NCBI GenBank assembly: GCA_016801885.1
Contig: CM028901.1
Span: forward strand, 9,543,283-9,607,282
Reading direction: 5' to 3'
DNA from: Toxotes chatareus
Lineage: Eukaryota > Chordata > Actinopteri > Toxotidae
DNA: 64,000 bases
The position numbers and the translations under genes are program-made. Positions 39,601 to 51,987 of this stretch are shown piece by piece (position 1 is the first letter of the stretch; each line of letters opens with the position of its first letter). The notes beneath the pieces were generated by a model. It ran no database searches. It saw only the letters and a program-made list of their open reading frames with translations, and had not been told where the DNA came from.

Positions 39601-42600
39601 TGGTGACCAAACACAAAATCTGTTTAACTCACTGAGACCTAAAGAAATGGAAAAGCTAGTTCACAACATACTGGCCCGTACAAGTGTAGTGGCATTTCCC
39701 AAGAAACCCAAAAAGAATTTGAATCTGTACCTTTCCAAAGAGGTGGGTGATGATCATGTCAGGCATAGCGTGGGTCCAGCCGCTGATCTGAAATAAGACA
39801 TAAAACTTACATTTAGTTTAATTGCTGCATTTACCTTTTTGTTAGCTTTGCCAAGTCCAATATTCACTGTAACCTGTCCATGATTTTTCAGACAGTTATA
39901 TGTATGTATGTGCGAGCTATTAATGTGGGTTTGTGTGTGTTACCTTGTGTGCAGCCCAGTCCATCCACCCCTCAGCACACGGGTTGATGTTGATGAGCAA
40001 CAGGCCCTCTACCATGTTCGGGTAGTCCAGCTAAAATGCACATAACATGAATTGCATTTCGGTTTAATTCTTATTTTGTGGCATCTTTTGTGTTACCTGT
40101 CTGTAACTCACTGTTACTGCTGCTTACGTTGGCTAGGATAGATTTTAATCTTAAAAGATACTACCCTGGTTTGAATAAATTTTAAATAAAATATATACGT
40201 ATTTTAGTTTAAGAGAAGACTGCAGCAAGGAGTTAAATGTTGTATCTCTGTCAGCCTTGTGTCAACACAGTGAGACTTCCTACTGAGCACGGTGTTAGTG
40301 TTGAGCTGATCTGGAACATTCCTGAGGCTTTTACGGCTCAGCAGGCTCAAGCAATAAGCAGTGTTATATTGCCAAAATCAGCAAAAAGAAGAAACACATT
40401 AGCTGGCTCTGCTAATCCTAGATTTATTAAAACTCATAATTATTAAGCCTGAGTGGACTGTTCAAAGGGGAAACTTACAGCGAATCTGGTCAGAATGTAG
40501 GCCCCAGCTCCAATGCCCATTCCAATGACACTCTTCAGCCTGGTGTACACAAAGATATAGGGATACTGTTAGAACAACAGGTTAGAAAATATCTTAAATA
40601 TGAGTGTGAGCAGTCAGTGTGAAAAACTGCAGCTCAACTTACCCAAAGTGCTTCAACACCAGTGGGAGAGTCTCAGAGAGTTGGTCCATAGAAGGGTACT
40701 CATATCTGGAAAAACAAAAACATACTGTTACAAACTCTCAGTTAATGATTTAATAATATCCACTATCTAATCACTGCACTATATTGCTTCTTATTCTTGA
40801 TATCAGTCTGTAACAGTTTCACTATCTGTTTTCACATCATGTTCAGGGAGAGTTAACATGAAGCAAAGTCCCACCATCAAAGCAAAGATTAGGCTGAGTG
40901 AGATAAACACCTGTCCCCACTACACACTTGTCAAATTAGGTCGTCTTAAGTACATCCGCAGTGATCTACCTATCAAGTCAAAGGTCACAGACTGCTTGAC
41001 ATACATTAAGTGCAAGTGTGTCCGTGAGTGCGCGTTTGTGTGTCTCGCTCACCCAGTGGAAAAGGTGTTAGCTCCCTCATGCTGCCCGGGGGCATCGACG
41101 TGGCACACAGCAAAGTGCTGCATGATCTCTGACATGTCCTCATGGTTGAAGAGCGTGTTCCAGCAGGTTTTGTCTGGAAAAACAGTCAAAGAAAAAAAAA
41201 AAAAGGAGGAGGTGGATAAGTGATACTTGGCTGAGAAGTAGAACTGACCTCAAGTAACCTGAGTATAAATGTAAGACTTGCAAAGTTTGTTTTTGGAACA
41301 TGCGGCTGTTGTTCCTCATCATCTTGCAAAATCTAACACGGCCACAAAAATCTGTCAGTATCCTCACAAGACTTTAGATACTATAATGCAATAGACTTAA
41401 TACAAAGTTAGCTCGGTGAATCTAATCTGGCCCCACGTGGTACAGTAATTCAAAACACCCCAGGCTTTAGGCACAACAACAGATGCTTCACTGAGATAGA
41501 GCTGAATAAGGAGCCAGGCTTACGGTTCAGTCCGATGTCATGGAAGGTGAGGATGACTGGTCTGTCCCCCTTGGGAACCCCCTTCATTGTACAGTGGATT
41601 CTTCCATGAGGAGTCTCCACATCGTGCTCCTACAGATACAAAAAACAATGACCAAGCTAAGCATAAAATGTGTGGATGAAAGATATTTACAGTGCTGTGC
41701 ATAGATATTAAGGAATTCAGCTCTAAGATCCAAAAGATTGGAAAAAAAAATTGCATCATAACAAAAAGCTATGTTAAATCTGAATCAATTGATCATCACT
41801 TCCATTGCAATTGAAAAGCAAAAATAACAAAAAATGACCAAATTACATGACCTTCATTCATGCATTTTGCAATTATTGCCATTATTGTCTTATCTCCTTA
41901 TGGATTTTTTTTTTCTATGCCACCGTCCAACCAAACTAGAAAACTCACAAAGATCATCCACTGATCAAAACCATTCTATTTAATGAGCCACAAAAGTTAC
42001 TTCCAACAAAATATAAATCTATTGTCTATTCAGCACTGACACCTGTGCAACAACTCCAGCTACAGAAGCTGCTGTCCAGCAGGCAGCATAATCCAACAAA
42101 TCCACTGGAAACTACTCGGTGTAAACATTTCAGTGCAGCCTTTGGTTTACTCACGCTGACTTCAATCTCAGCGACAATCATTTCTACATCAGAATCCTCC
42201 AGAACCATGTTTGCAGGAGAGGAATCCAACACTGCTTGCTACTGGAAAAAACAAAAGTGTAATCGCAGTGGCTCTCTGAGCTATAGATCCAAGGGTTGGT
42301 GAACCTCTGAAGTTGTTTAGCCCTGCACAGAGAGCTGTGTTTTATACCCCCGCTGCTTACCAGTTGGCCTAAGCTCCTGGCCTCCCATGGTGCCTTGCAG
42401 GCTGGTCAAAACAAGCTAATTCTAGATGAAGAGATCCCTAAATTGGATCAGCCAATGTCAGACAGAGGAGCCATCAGCTACTGTGTTGACGTGATGAGTA
42501 AGTATGGGTGACCAGTAGGAAAACATGCTGAATGAATGAATGCAGGAACGTCAGCAGCCATTATTCAGCAATATTTAGGGCAAAAGCCTTCAAAATAATG

Positions 42601-45319
42601 GCTATGTTGAGTTACATCCAACATAAATAATAAAATACAAATTTTAATAGCACTTAACATGACAATAAACAGTTTCTCTGGGCTAGCTAAGAAAGACTTT
42701 TTATGACAGTCATAAACATTTCCTGAAAATAAAACAGTCAATGACTGACTGAATACCTGGTATGATTTAATAGGCCCATAAAATCTGAAGCAATACAGAC
42801 AGGATAAAATGTGTTTCAGCATGATCACAAATTCTGTCAGTGTAAATTACACGGTTTATCATTCCCATAAGTGTGTATGTAAAGAAATATATTCCATGTG
42901 GAGCTATGGACTCTTGCAAGAGTGAAATGTGTCTTCCAAGAGAGACTGCTTTCAAGAAAACACACTGCTGAATTTATCAGAACAGCCACAAATTTCTGTA
43001 TTTGTAGCAAAATATAATTTTGAAATCAAATTGTTTATATGAGAACGGATTCATAAACACAAAGCTGCCCCATGTGACCTGACCTGTACTGTAGGTCTAG
43101 TAGACTGTACAAGACTACCTATTGGGTGTTTTTCAAACCAGTTTTGACTGCATGGGATCTGCTCTAGAGGAACATCCAAGCAGGCGTATAACCTATTTAC
43201 TGGACGTAATGTAAACGTAAACATCAAAGGATTCACCGCGTCTCGCTCCACCCACGCACTGCCTCTGCAGAACACGTTCAAGCAAGCAGGCTACATAGGT
43301 GTGATGATCCTGCAAGGCAATACGTGTATGAGTTTGTGGGTGCGTGTAAATGAAACTTAAAGTGAGCAAGACAATGGATTTTTGTGCCTGTGTTTTAAAA
43401 TCAGTGTCAGGAGAAAATCCCAGATATTGCCAGCCTCAACTAATCCTATGTCACTGATTGTTGGAAGCTCATCCGCCGCAAAGATATCAGAGACTTGGCC
43501 TGGATAGTTCAGGTCATCGGTGTGACACCAAAGTAAGTCAGACGAGCTTTAAAGATAAATTAGCTCTGCGTTAGGATTGTAAAAGCCCGTTGAAAGATCT
43601 TTGCCCAGTGACTGCCTGACCAGACGGCCCATAACCTCACAGACAGAATCAATCACAGACAGGAGTCATTATATTTGAGGGCATGGTCGAATCTGTACTT
43701 CGTACTGAGCCTGTGTTTTCAAGCTCAACAACTTCTTTCACTTAAAAACGAAGTGGTGTCAGTTTTGCCACCAAATGTTTTCTGACTGTGACGGTCTGAC
43801 TCTGGAACGCTGCCTCAGACTCAGCAGTACCCACATACTAACCAAAGTGTGTGTGTGTGTGTGTGCCCCCAGCAGAAAGTGTTGATGCACTGTAGCTGTG
43901 TTATCTTACAAATCCAGTCCAAAGTGTGTTTCATCACTTTCAGTGGCTGACTGAATTAGCAAAGCCCCAATTCGATTTTAGTCCTAATAAAATCACAGCG
44001 GATGAAAGGTCATCACCAAGATAGATGAGCCACTGAAACCACCTTAGGTTAGAAGCTGAGTATTTATTTTTATCAGCCACTAGATGGTACTAGACAAGCT
44101 AAAATAATAAAATATAAAATTAAACCGTCTGTGTATACAACTGTTAATTGGTATGATCTGTCAACACAAGCTTTAACTAATAAAGAGGGGTTTGCAGTTG
44201 GTGGGAATAACAAACGTAGGATTTAATTTCATGTGTGTGCAAACATACCTTTATGACGAGCTGCTGTACAGCCTCTCTCAGGCCCTGCAAAGGAAGAACA
44301 GAGTAATGAAAATATAAAACTAATGCAATTACAGTGCAACCTCGCTATAATCTAATATCCTGAGGGCGTCGTCCTGTCATTGCACGTATTTTCAAATCCA
44401 TATGGCCAATGCCATATGAGGCACGAGATATAATTTAAACTGCAAAACTCCCTTTATTACTTTACTGCTCAATGATTGAACAATGTTCTTTATATAAGTC
44501 AGTGTTATGAATGATGGGTAGAACATGTTGGACAACACTCTGAGAAAGGTCAGCAGACTTTATTAACAAACTGACTACTGTTGGTCTGTGTGGGACCAAC
44601 AGTAGGTGGGTATTTCTTGAGCTATGATTCTGACATTCATATATTTAGTCTTAGAATGATATGGGCATGATTGAAAACACCTTCTTTGCCACCTCTTTGT
44701 AGATTATGCTTTCAATCCTGTTGAAAAAATATAATTATTGACAAGCTGATGCAGATTCAGGAAGTTGTCACTGTAAGAAAAAGTGCATTTTCACTATTTT
44801 CGAAACATTCATCTATGCTTAGTTAAAGTAAGGGGAAAAATGGCACACATTTCTTCCATAACTGTCAATCACTGAATGTGTATCTATGTTGATGAATATT
44901 AAACAACTCTATTACTGAAGAAACGAATGTAGAGAATTGTGCAGTGTTAGTCAAAGTGTTTGATAACTGACTGTTTTCAAGTTTTCTATATTATATATAA
45001 GGTTTTTTTTCTTTTTTTTTGACTAAACTTTGTTTAGTCTGGGGTAAGTTTACTTTGGGGTATATAATAAGTAATTTATAATCATTTTAAATAATTTAAC
45101 AGCACCTGTTTTTACAACATGCAGTAATTCCAATAAACAACAAGTCCATAAACAAACCATAAACCACACAAAGCTGAGCAATATAATACTTGACCAGGCC
45201 AAAACACATTTCTGACAATTATTTATAACATTATTTGATTTGGCTCTTTTCAGAATACATACCGGCAGTTCCCGGTCAACCAGCAAGGGTTTGGACTCAA
45301 CAACCTGGATGTCATCCAT
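36610..45319 (-). CDS. ndrg1: N-myc downstream regulated 1, long isoform
   Basis: Fifteen coding exons, in transcript order: 45319-45263, 44284-44249, 41629-41524, 41173-41053, 40705-40643, 40539-40479, 40030-39944, 39787-39731, 39597-39494, 39314-39258, 39147-39096, 38626-38579, 38111-38076, 37726-37675, 36869-36610. All phases agree, giving 398 aa (human 394). The start is MDDIQVVESKPLL; an in-frame stop lies upstream in the joined 5' UTR. Residues about 32-312 form the NDR alpha/beta-hydrolase-like fold. The nucleophile elbow reads GMGIGAG (134-140), so the catalytic Ser is missing, as in the family, and no hydrolase activity is expected. The C-terminal exon encodes four tandem decapeptides at 337-376 (RSRSHT type, SGK1 consensus), against three in human. 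It is a cytosolic, hypoxia- and stress-induced protein linked to differentiation, trafficking and metastasis suppression (family knowledge). The last residues KSTEVSC resemble human KSMEVSC. An alternative start is listed separately. Confidence 0.97.
42155..42208 (-). CDS. ndrg1: Alternative first coding exon of ndrg1 (short isoform)
   Basis: ATG at 42208 opens an 18-codon segment, MVLEDSDVEMIVAEIEVS, ending at a 'gtgagt' donor in phase 0. That fits the shared exon at 41629 (EHDVETPHG). It replaces the two distal exons (31 codons), so the predicted protein is 385 aa. No in-frame acceptor join is needed because a TATA box lies about 130 bases upstream; an 'ttttttccag' acceptor look-alike lies about 38 bases before the ATG, so splicing from a further upstream leader is also possible. 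The peptide is acidic and, by inference, changes only the disordered N-terminus. Confidence 0.75.
42340..42346 (-). promoter_or_regulatory. ndrg1: Internal ndrg1 promoter, TATA box
   Basis: The ndrg1-sense strand reads gggggTATAAAAcacagc. A start about 30 bases downstream, near 42312, would give an unspliced 5' UTR of about 105 bases before the ATG at 42208. The spacing and the clean donor after the ATG exon support a real internal promoter. Confidence 0.6.
44575..44605. repeat. 12-bp inverted repeat in ndrg1 intron
   Basis: ctactgttggtc and gaccaacagtag flank a 7-base loop. It lies about 290 bases upstream of the ndrg1 exon at 44284. Confidence 0.85.
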
Positions 45320-46096
45320 TTCAAAGAGCTGCAGAGCCTGGGGATCAGAGAAAATAGATTGTAAGTGACTGGTTCAATATGTATTCCTGAGGTTTCCAGC
45401 CTTTCAAATGGAAGATGCTTCAGGTTATGAGAAAGCAAAGATATGTTTGTGTATGGGGAAAACGTTCAGTAAAATATTTGTCTTTCCCAGGTTCCAGAAA
45501 TTGATTAAGGGTGTTGTTCTTACTGAACTAAGATGTTATCATTTTCTCTCTGGATCTAAAAATCTCTTTTTAAATCGATGTGGAAAAGATTGGTGGGCTA
45601 TAGGAGGCTGATCTGCAGACAATAAAATGACAGATTGCTTGAACTTTGGCATGGGTGTGTTTATGAACTTAGTGTTTCTTTGCAGAGCTACTAAAAGAGA
45701 CTTCTATAGATCTGAAAACACTCATGTACACACAGGTGTACAGGAACACAGGAACATGCAGAGACCGGCTCTGTGGTTTTCACTGACATGTGGATCACAT
45801 AACGGGGCGCACCCAAAAACCACTAACAACAAAGACATACAATGTGAGAAAATCTCACACACAACCTGACAGAGAGAGTGTACAGACAGGAAGACAGACA
45901 GCAGACAGATAAAATCGAAGCAAAGGAAAAAAGAGGAAATGTGATTTCTGACTAATTGTCACCCCACCTAAACATGCCTGAAAATACAAAGTTTTATCCA
46001 TAGTTTCAAGGATGTGTATATTTCAACGAGAAAGATTCAGGAACAAAGAAGAGAGGGACAGACAGAGAGACAGAGACTGAGAAAGGCAGGGATCAA

Positions 46097-46123
46097 GGGG
46101 GTGGGGGGGGTGGGTGGGGGGGG
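46097..46123 (+). other. G-quadruplex-prone tract, plus strand
   Basis: Runs of 5, 8, 3 and 8 guanines separated by single T bases within 27 bases. It lies in the first intron of ndrg1 on the template strand of that gene. Confidence 0.8.
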
Positions 46124-46195
46124 CATGTAAAGAGAAGCCCGGCTGTGTGGATCATGAAGCTGTGTTGGAGGAGAGCAGGCAGGCTGAGGCTATGC

Positions 46196-46211
46196 ATGCA
46201 AATCTAATTAG
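46196..46211 (+). promoter_or_regulatory. Abutting octamer and homeodomain palindrome
   Basis: ATGCAAAT, the POU octamer, is followed with no gap by CTAATTAG, a palindromic homeodomain core. It lies about 75 bases from the G-rich tract in ndrg1 intron 1. A short composite like this is typical of conserved enhancers, but conservation cannot be tested here. Confidence 0.4.
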
Positions 46212-48835
46212 CCAGTTAAGAGAGCTCTTTGTCCACTGGCCCCAGTGGCTCCTGAGAAGCAGGGGCCTGCCCCCCCAACACACACACTTCACTGACCCAC
46301 ACACATACAGGAAGCAACGGACACCTCAGTTCCCATCAATACACCCTAGTCTCTTTTCAGCTCTCTGCTGGCTTTCTAGCTATGTGCACTTTTCTCTGTT
46401 TGTCTTGGTTTCTGCTCGGTTGAAGTCGCTGTGTTTGCTGTTTCCAGGCCCCGTTTTGTGCTCTCAGTCCTTCTGTTTGTCTTTGTATACAACAACAGCT
46501 GAAAATTAATCAACATCAACCTACAGGGCTGCAGGGTGGCCCTAAGAGCGAGATGGTCTTTTAGAGGAAGTGATTCATCACATTTCAAATGTGGTTGTCC
46601 GGCAGAACCCCCCCCCGGACACACACACACACAAGCTCCTCTGACTTGGAGAACAGAGACCGGAGCAAGCCGGACCTCACAATACCACAGAGGAAGAGGA
46701 GTATCAAACAACAAGTTCATTTTTCTGCTGAGGCCTTGAGAAACATGGCGGCCATCACACTGCAGGAGCTTTGTTGAAGAGGACAAGAGATCAGCCCCCG
46801 TTGAGATTCCACAGCCATGTGAGAGCAGACATGTTTGCTTTCTCTCACATCATCATGATGTTGTAAAAATGAAACAGCACGGCTGGTTTCAGTTTAGAAA
46901 ATGTGAAAAATTAGTTCAAGAGTCAACATGGGGGAATCCTCTAAGCCTATTTTCAAGCTTATTTGTAAACGCAGCTACGTAAAAACCCGGACCAGTGAGC
47001 TCATTAACAAAAAAAATCTGAGTGTAGACTTCCTCTGTGTTTGGCCACCATCACCACCTGTTAGCAGGCTGGCAACAGAGAGAGTCTGGCTGGACAGAAG
47101 GCTGACACAAGTAGGTCACCTGCTGTTTACACCAGCAGTGTTCGCCTCTGACTGTTCGCCTCGCTGAGCTAATGTTTCACCTGGTCAAGAGGAGTGCAGG
47201 GAGGGGGCCGTTTTAGCTCAACCCCACCGCATCCTAATCCCAAACAAAGAGACATGAGAGCTGCTGCCTTGACACTTCTTATGCAATGAACTGTCAAGTT
47301 AATTCACAGGTGTAGAGTTCTAAGCTTTTTAATGTAAAATGAATCTAATGAAAAACAGATAAATATAGATAAATCTTATAATCCACAAAGCACAAAAAGA
47401 GTTTGAGTTTTTCAGATTTTCAGTAAGCTGCCAAATGCCTGAAATAATATATTAAAAAGGAAGTAACGTTTCTGCAATGCATCTTTTTCACACAGGGATT
47501 TTATGTTGCTGCTGCAGCAGGGGCTTTCTTTTAAATGGCTTCAGTTCAGACTGACTTGCTGTCATTGGCAATGGTTGCAAATTGTCTCCCTCTAACCAAG
47601 TCAAACCAGTTCCTACATACATATTCTCTATTGAAACTTGTGGTTTTTTTTTTTTTTTTTTTTTCTCGAACATGTCATGCTGTAAGGAAGAACACAAACT
47701 GTTCACTAGATCACTGGCCTGGCAGAAGTGAGACTGTGTTATGCAATCATGAACAGGAAATAGTGGGAGGATATAGACTCTGGATGATCCAAAATGTGTA
47801 GCCCAAAATCAGCTGCATAACAAAGAACACAAATGCTATAGTTTTTGATGAAATGCTGACCAGTATGCTTTCACTGTTTCTGAAAATAAGACGTGGAAAT
47901 TTACTGATAGTCCCATGACAACATACACTGCAGTAAAGCCTCTGCTCTGAGCATCCTGTTGATAATTCATCACTCTTCCAAGTTTCAACAGTAATTCTCA
48001 TGATTAGGTTGCTATGTGTTGATTGCTGAAAAGCAGACCTTCTGAAAATCCAATATTTTCACTTGACAGTGAGGTAATGTGGTTTGAGCTTTAGAGGAAA
48101 GCAACAACAATACTGATGAGGGCCTACATAACACATTAGGGCTTGTTTTCCACGGTAAATCCACAGATACAGCACACTACTTTAAGCCGGAACATCCAAG
48201 TTACAAAACAGCCTGAGCTCAAAGTCTCTCTCTGTTCGCCAAGAGAAGGAAAACATATGTACTGATTAGATTCGGACAGTGAGTCTCAATTTTAGGAAGC
48301 CAGAATCAAGGCCAGGCCATCATTCCTCCTGTGCCTCCATATAGTTTTAAATCCACGAGCCCACAGCATCCATCTGCAGAAACAATGATTGCTTCCCTAA
48401 TCTTTGGGAACTCGCTTAATCTGTCAAATCCCTGGTTCTGAAACATCAGTATAGCAGCAGCAGGCCTACTGGACTAAGCTGTCATAGACCTACATTTTCA
48501 GATTGTAAAAGATATAAAAATGTGGGTGTTTCCATTGCTACAGTCAGTTGGTGAGTATGTGTGGGAGGGGGTTGGTTCAGGGTGTTTTGAGGGGATCACC
48601 AGCAGTTCCATGAGGAGAAAAAACACTTTTAACACCGTCGCTGGTTCAAGCAGCAGCTGCTGCTGTTTATTGTGAGGTGAATCCTCATGTATCACTACCA
48701 AACCTCCTTCTGTGTACTTCTGAGATCAGCTTCAGAATCTTTAAAACTGGTTTGAAAACTGGATTTTGTTACGCATAAGTAATTAGCTGGAAAACTACAA
48801 GTCAGGACACAGTCTTGTTTCGATAGTTACAACAA

Positions 48836-48872
48836 CCCCCGTCAACCCCCCCCAACCCCTCAACCCATCCCC
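48836..48872 (-). other. G-quadruplex-prone tract, ndrg1-sense strand
   Basis: The plus strand has C-runs of 5, 8, 4, 3 and 4 within about 37 bases, so the ndrg1 pre-mRNA would be G-rich here. It lies in the first intron, about 0.7 kb after the 5' exon. Confidence 0.65.
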
Positions 48873-49530
48873 ATCCATGTGCACGTTTTTGCTTGTTTTC
48901 TTTATATTAAGGGAGGGCAAAGAGGATCTGATATGCAACAACTGCCCTCTTAATATTTGCAACATCTGACACAAAAGCCTCCTGCTCTGTGCGTGTTTCC
49001 ACAGTCACGTGTGAAAAGCATGGTGATGATAGGATGAAGTTCCTCTACCTGTTTACATGCTGCACATATTGTAAGAGTGTACACACTTGCGATTTAAATG
49101 CATTTCGGAGATGCTTTTTATTACAACTGTTTAAACACATACAAAAAGCATTTTCATAATGCAGTTGTATATGCAGCAACGCATTTTGCACATGTTTAAT
49201 ATGCACCAAAAAAAAAAAAAAAAAAAAAAAAAGAAAGTATCAGATTTATGTCAGGGGTTTTCCTTTGCGCGTTGGCCTTCCTGTTATTTGTGGTCGAATA
49301 AAAATTGGCCCACTTCTCAGAGATTACAATTATCTTTAATCTTTACTTAGCAAGTGAAATAGAATCCTTTTGTCTACTTCAAATTGTAAATCGGCGGAGT
49401 TGCGCTGCCAAACAGAAATGAATACGTGCTTAGACACACTGCGAAACAAGTGGGAAGCACGCGACCATTTCCTGATTAAACAATGAAAAATATAAAAATA
49501 AAAAAATATTTGGATTATTTGGATCCTTAC

Positions 49531-49680
49531 CTGTAGATTTCACTTCTGATTGTCCTGAGACGAACACTCCCCACAAATTGACCAAAAGCCAAAAATAAAA
49601 AAATAAAAACTTATTCTTTCTCTTTTCAAAGAGCGCAAACTGTGGCAACTGACAGACGCGTTGCTTTGTTTACAACGTGA
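49531..49680 (-). other. ndrg1: ndrg1 non-coding first exon
   Basis: On the minus strand 'aaatctacag|gtaagg' is a strong donor at 49531. The exon start is set at about 49680 from the TATA box 26-32 bases before it. Joined to the acceptor at 45338 it has an in-frame TGA before the ATG at 45319, which fixes that ATG as the start. The exact 5' end is inferred. Confidence 0.7.
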
Positions 49681-49705
49681 AGCGCAAGGCGGATGTATGA
49701 GGGAA

Positions 49706-49851
49706 TTTTATAAAGCCTTGGGGGTGTGCAGCCCGGCCCACTTTCCCTGCTGGTCTCGTCTCTCTATTGGGCAATAGCAGCTGTGGGATTGATAAGGCAG
49801 CTTGACTCTTTCCAGCGGTTGCGTGATGAGGAAGCTGGTGACAGTGACTCA
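49706..49851 (-). promoter_or_regulatory. ndrg1: Distal ndrg1 promoter: TATA, CCAAT, AP-1
   Basis: On the ndrg1 strand TATAAAA lies at 49712-49706 and CCAAT at 49770-49766, about 90 bases before the inferred start. A GATA-type site is near 49790, and TGACTCA (AP-1) is at 49845-49851. Spacing and order are those of a classic pol II promoter. An ACGTG core (HIF-type) lies downstream in intron 1 at 49424-49428; a role in the known hypoxia response of NDRG1 is only a suggestion. Confidence 0.65.
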
Positions 49852-51668
49852 TGAGGGAAGTGCTTGTAAAGGTAACTCCCCAGAACAGTTTTGCCCACTC
49901 CAATGATATATCACCAATACTCCCACAGGATTAACAAGTTTTTTTTTTTGTTTTTTTTTTTTTTGTTTTTTTGTTTTAATCTCCTGTAATCTTTTTTTCT
50001 TAGTAATGTTTCTTATGGAGTTTGCTGTTTGTTTTTTCAAGTTGATGCTGACAAAACAGTTTAGCTGCACTCGAAAAATATCTATCCTATAAAATATCTA
50101 TCGTGACTCTCTAACACCCCTTCCTGTGGATTGTCACTGTGCCCTCACTGCACTTCCTCATTTGACACATTTGATAGTTTACTTTGATGGTTAGATGATA
50201 CTGTAATTAACACAGCTCCTTCTCTCCACTATGTGCTGACTGGGCGTGGACAGGAATCTTGGCATGGCTGTTTTGGTTTCATTCTTCTGCACACTATAAA
50301 CTGTCTCAAGCTAACAGAGGTTCAGAATTCAGAATGGTATCTTTACACTCATGCAATCCCAGCAGCTGACATTTTTTAAAGATGTGTTAAAGCCATTGTC
50401 TGCTCTGGCTATATGAGGACAAGGGGCTAGGAATGCAGCCAGGCCTGCAACCTTGATTTGAGGCCAAGAGGAGATAAGTCTGTACAAAGGGAAGCCCTTC
50501 CCTCGTCTTGGATCACACTGCCTTTCCTTGATAGCACGCTGCTTTTGTCTAATCAAAGTTAGCTTGTCATACAGAAGCAATAGTCAATAGTGCAAGAGAG
50601 ACGGTTTGTTCCAGTGTGAGCAGCTGTATAGGTGTTACGTTGAGGGAAAGCATGAAAGACATGTTATCTGGCTGCAATCCCCTCCACAAGGGACAAACAG
50701 ATATCTGAAATAATGCCTGTGTTGATTGTCCTCTGTGTGGTTTGACACTTTTTTAACAGCATGCAGCACATGTAATCTGAGTGCAGGGGTTTGTGTAAAT
50801 AAATGCATGCCTCAGCATCTCATAAGCACGCTGTTTGTGATTCCAGATCCATTTGTTTCACTTGCTGACCATGTACTACAGTGCAGGGGTCTTTGTGGAA
50901 ATTTCCACACCTGCCAGAGACTGGCTGTTACACTGTGAATCTGCCAATAAGTGCTAGTATTGGCAATGAGTGTGTGAAAGGTCCTTGTCAAGATACAATA
51001 GCTGCACTGTGGACTTGTAATGTGAGGCCCTCAATAGAAACACATCGAACAATAGCTGCATTGGAAGGGAAAAATATAACCACTATGCTAATTTCAGGTC
51101 ACTCACTTAGTTCACTGCAAACTGGATACAGGGATATATGTGAGTGTGTGGGAAGGGGGAATACTGATGGACAGAAATCGAACAAAACTATTTTTATGTT
51201 AATGTTGCCATTAATAATAATAATTAAAAAAAACTACAATGTGAGCATCTACCCTGCAGCGCCTGGCCTATTATCACTGAGAAACAAAGATAGCATTTGC
51301 AGGCCTGCCAACTGCGAGAGATTTTGTGCTGCGTATGTGGGTCGCCAAGTGTCTCAATAACTTGATAAAACCAGTGGACTTTCACCTGACTGATTATGGT
51401 GTTTGTGGGCGCAGCTGGCAGCCTCAAAAGGCATATAAAACAAGACCAGAGCTCTTGAAATGTGTGAAGGTGCTGCACCCCTTCACACATCTCAAGATCG
51501 CTGATACCCTTTGGGCTTTTAAGCTTCTGTTTTTTGATATTTTAGAATTTTATTTTCCTCCCTTTCCTGCCCTTTGTCATTTTAATCAAGCTTTATTTCC
51601 AAATGGATTTTTATGTCATTAGTCATCTAGTGTGTATTGAAATTTCTTATGATCTCTCCTTTTGATTC

Positions 51669-51716
51669 TGTGAAGCACTTTTTGTGAATGCTATACAAAT
51701 AAAGTTGTTATTATTC
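51669..51716 (+). mobile_element. LINE (L2-like) 3' tail
   Basis: 'tgtgaagcacttt', then 'gaatgctatacaaataaag', then a 'ttgttattatt' microsatellite-like end is the typical 3' terminus of fish L2-type retrotransposons. No reverse-transcriptase frame was recognised upstream, so this is a 5'-truncated or eroded copy. Confidence 0.6.
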
Positions 51717-51958
51717 CTAGTAATATTGTGTGCAGGGACTTCGGGGAGCTTGGTGTTAAGTAAAGAGAAATAAATCATTAGGTGAGGGGGTGTAAGGACA
51801 CGGCATGAAAGGTGTGTCATAAAAAGAAAGACTTAAACAGGAATATTATGTATAGCTTTTGAGGACTGAATTCTTCAAGGAACATTAGAGCAAATTAGTT
51901 CATGATTTTTGTTTTGTTTATTTTTCTTCTTCCTCTCCTCCTTGTGTCTCTTGTACGG

Positions 51959-51987
51959 TGTACAGTACAGTAGGTCTGTACTGTACA
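51959..51987. repeat. 12-bp inverted repeat, 5-base loop
   Basis: tgtacagtacag and ctgtactgtaca flank taggt; each arm is itself partly palindromic. Confidence 0.85.

Larger units (their letters stand above)
45338..49530 (-). other. ndrg1: ndrg1 first intron, about 4.2 kb
   Basis: No protein-coding exon was recognised on either strand. It holds two G-rich or C-rich blocks, a POU/homeodomain-type composite site, a poly-T run at 47644-47664, a poly-A run at 49208-49232, and a palindromic E-box CACGTG at 49006-49011. First introns of this kind commonly hold enhancers; that is inference here. Confidence 0.6.
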
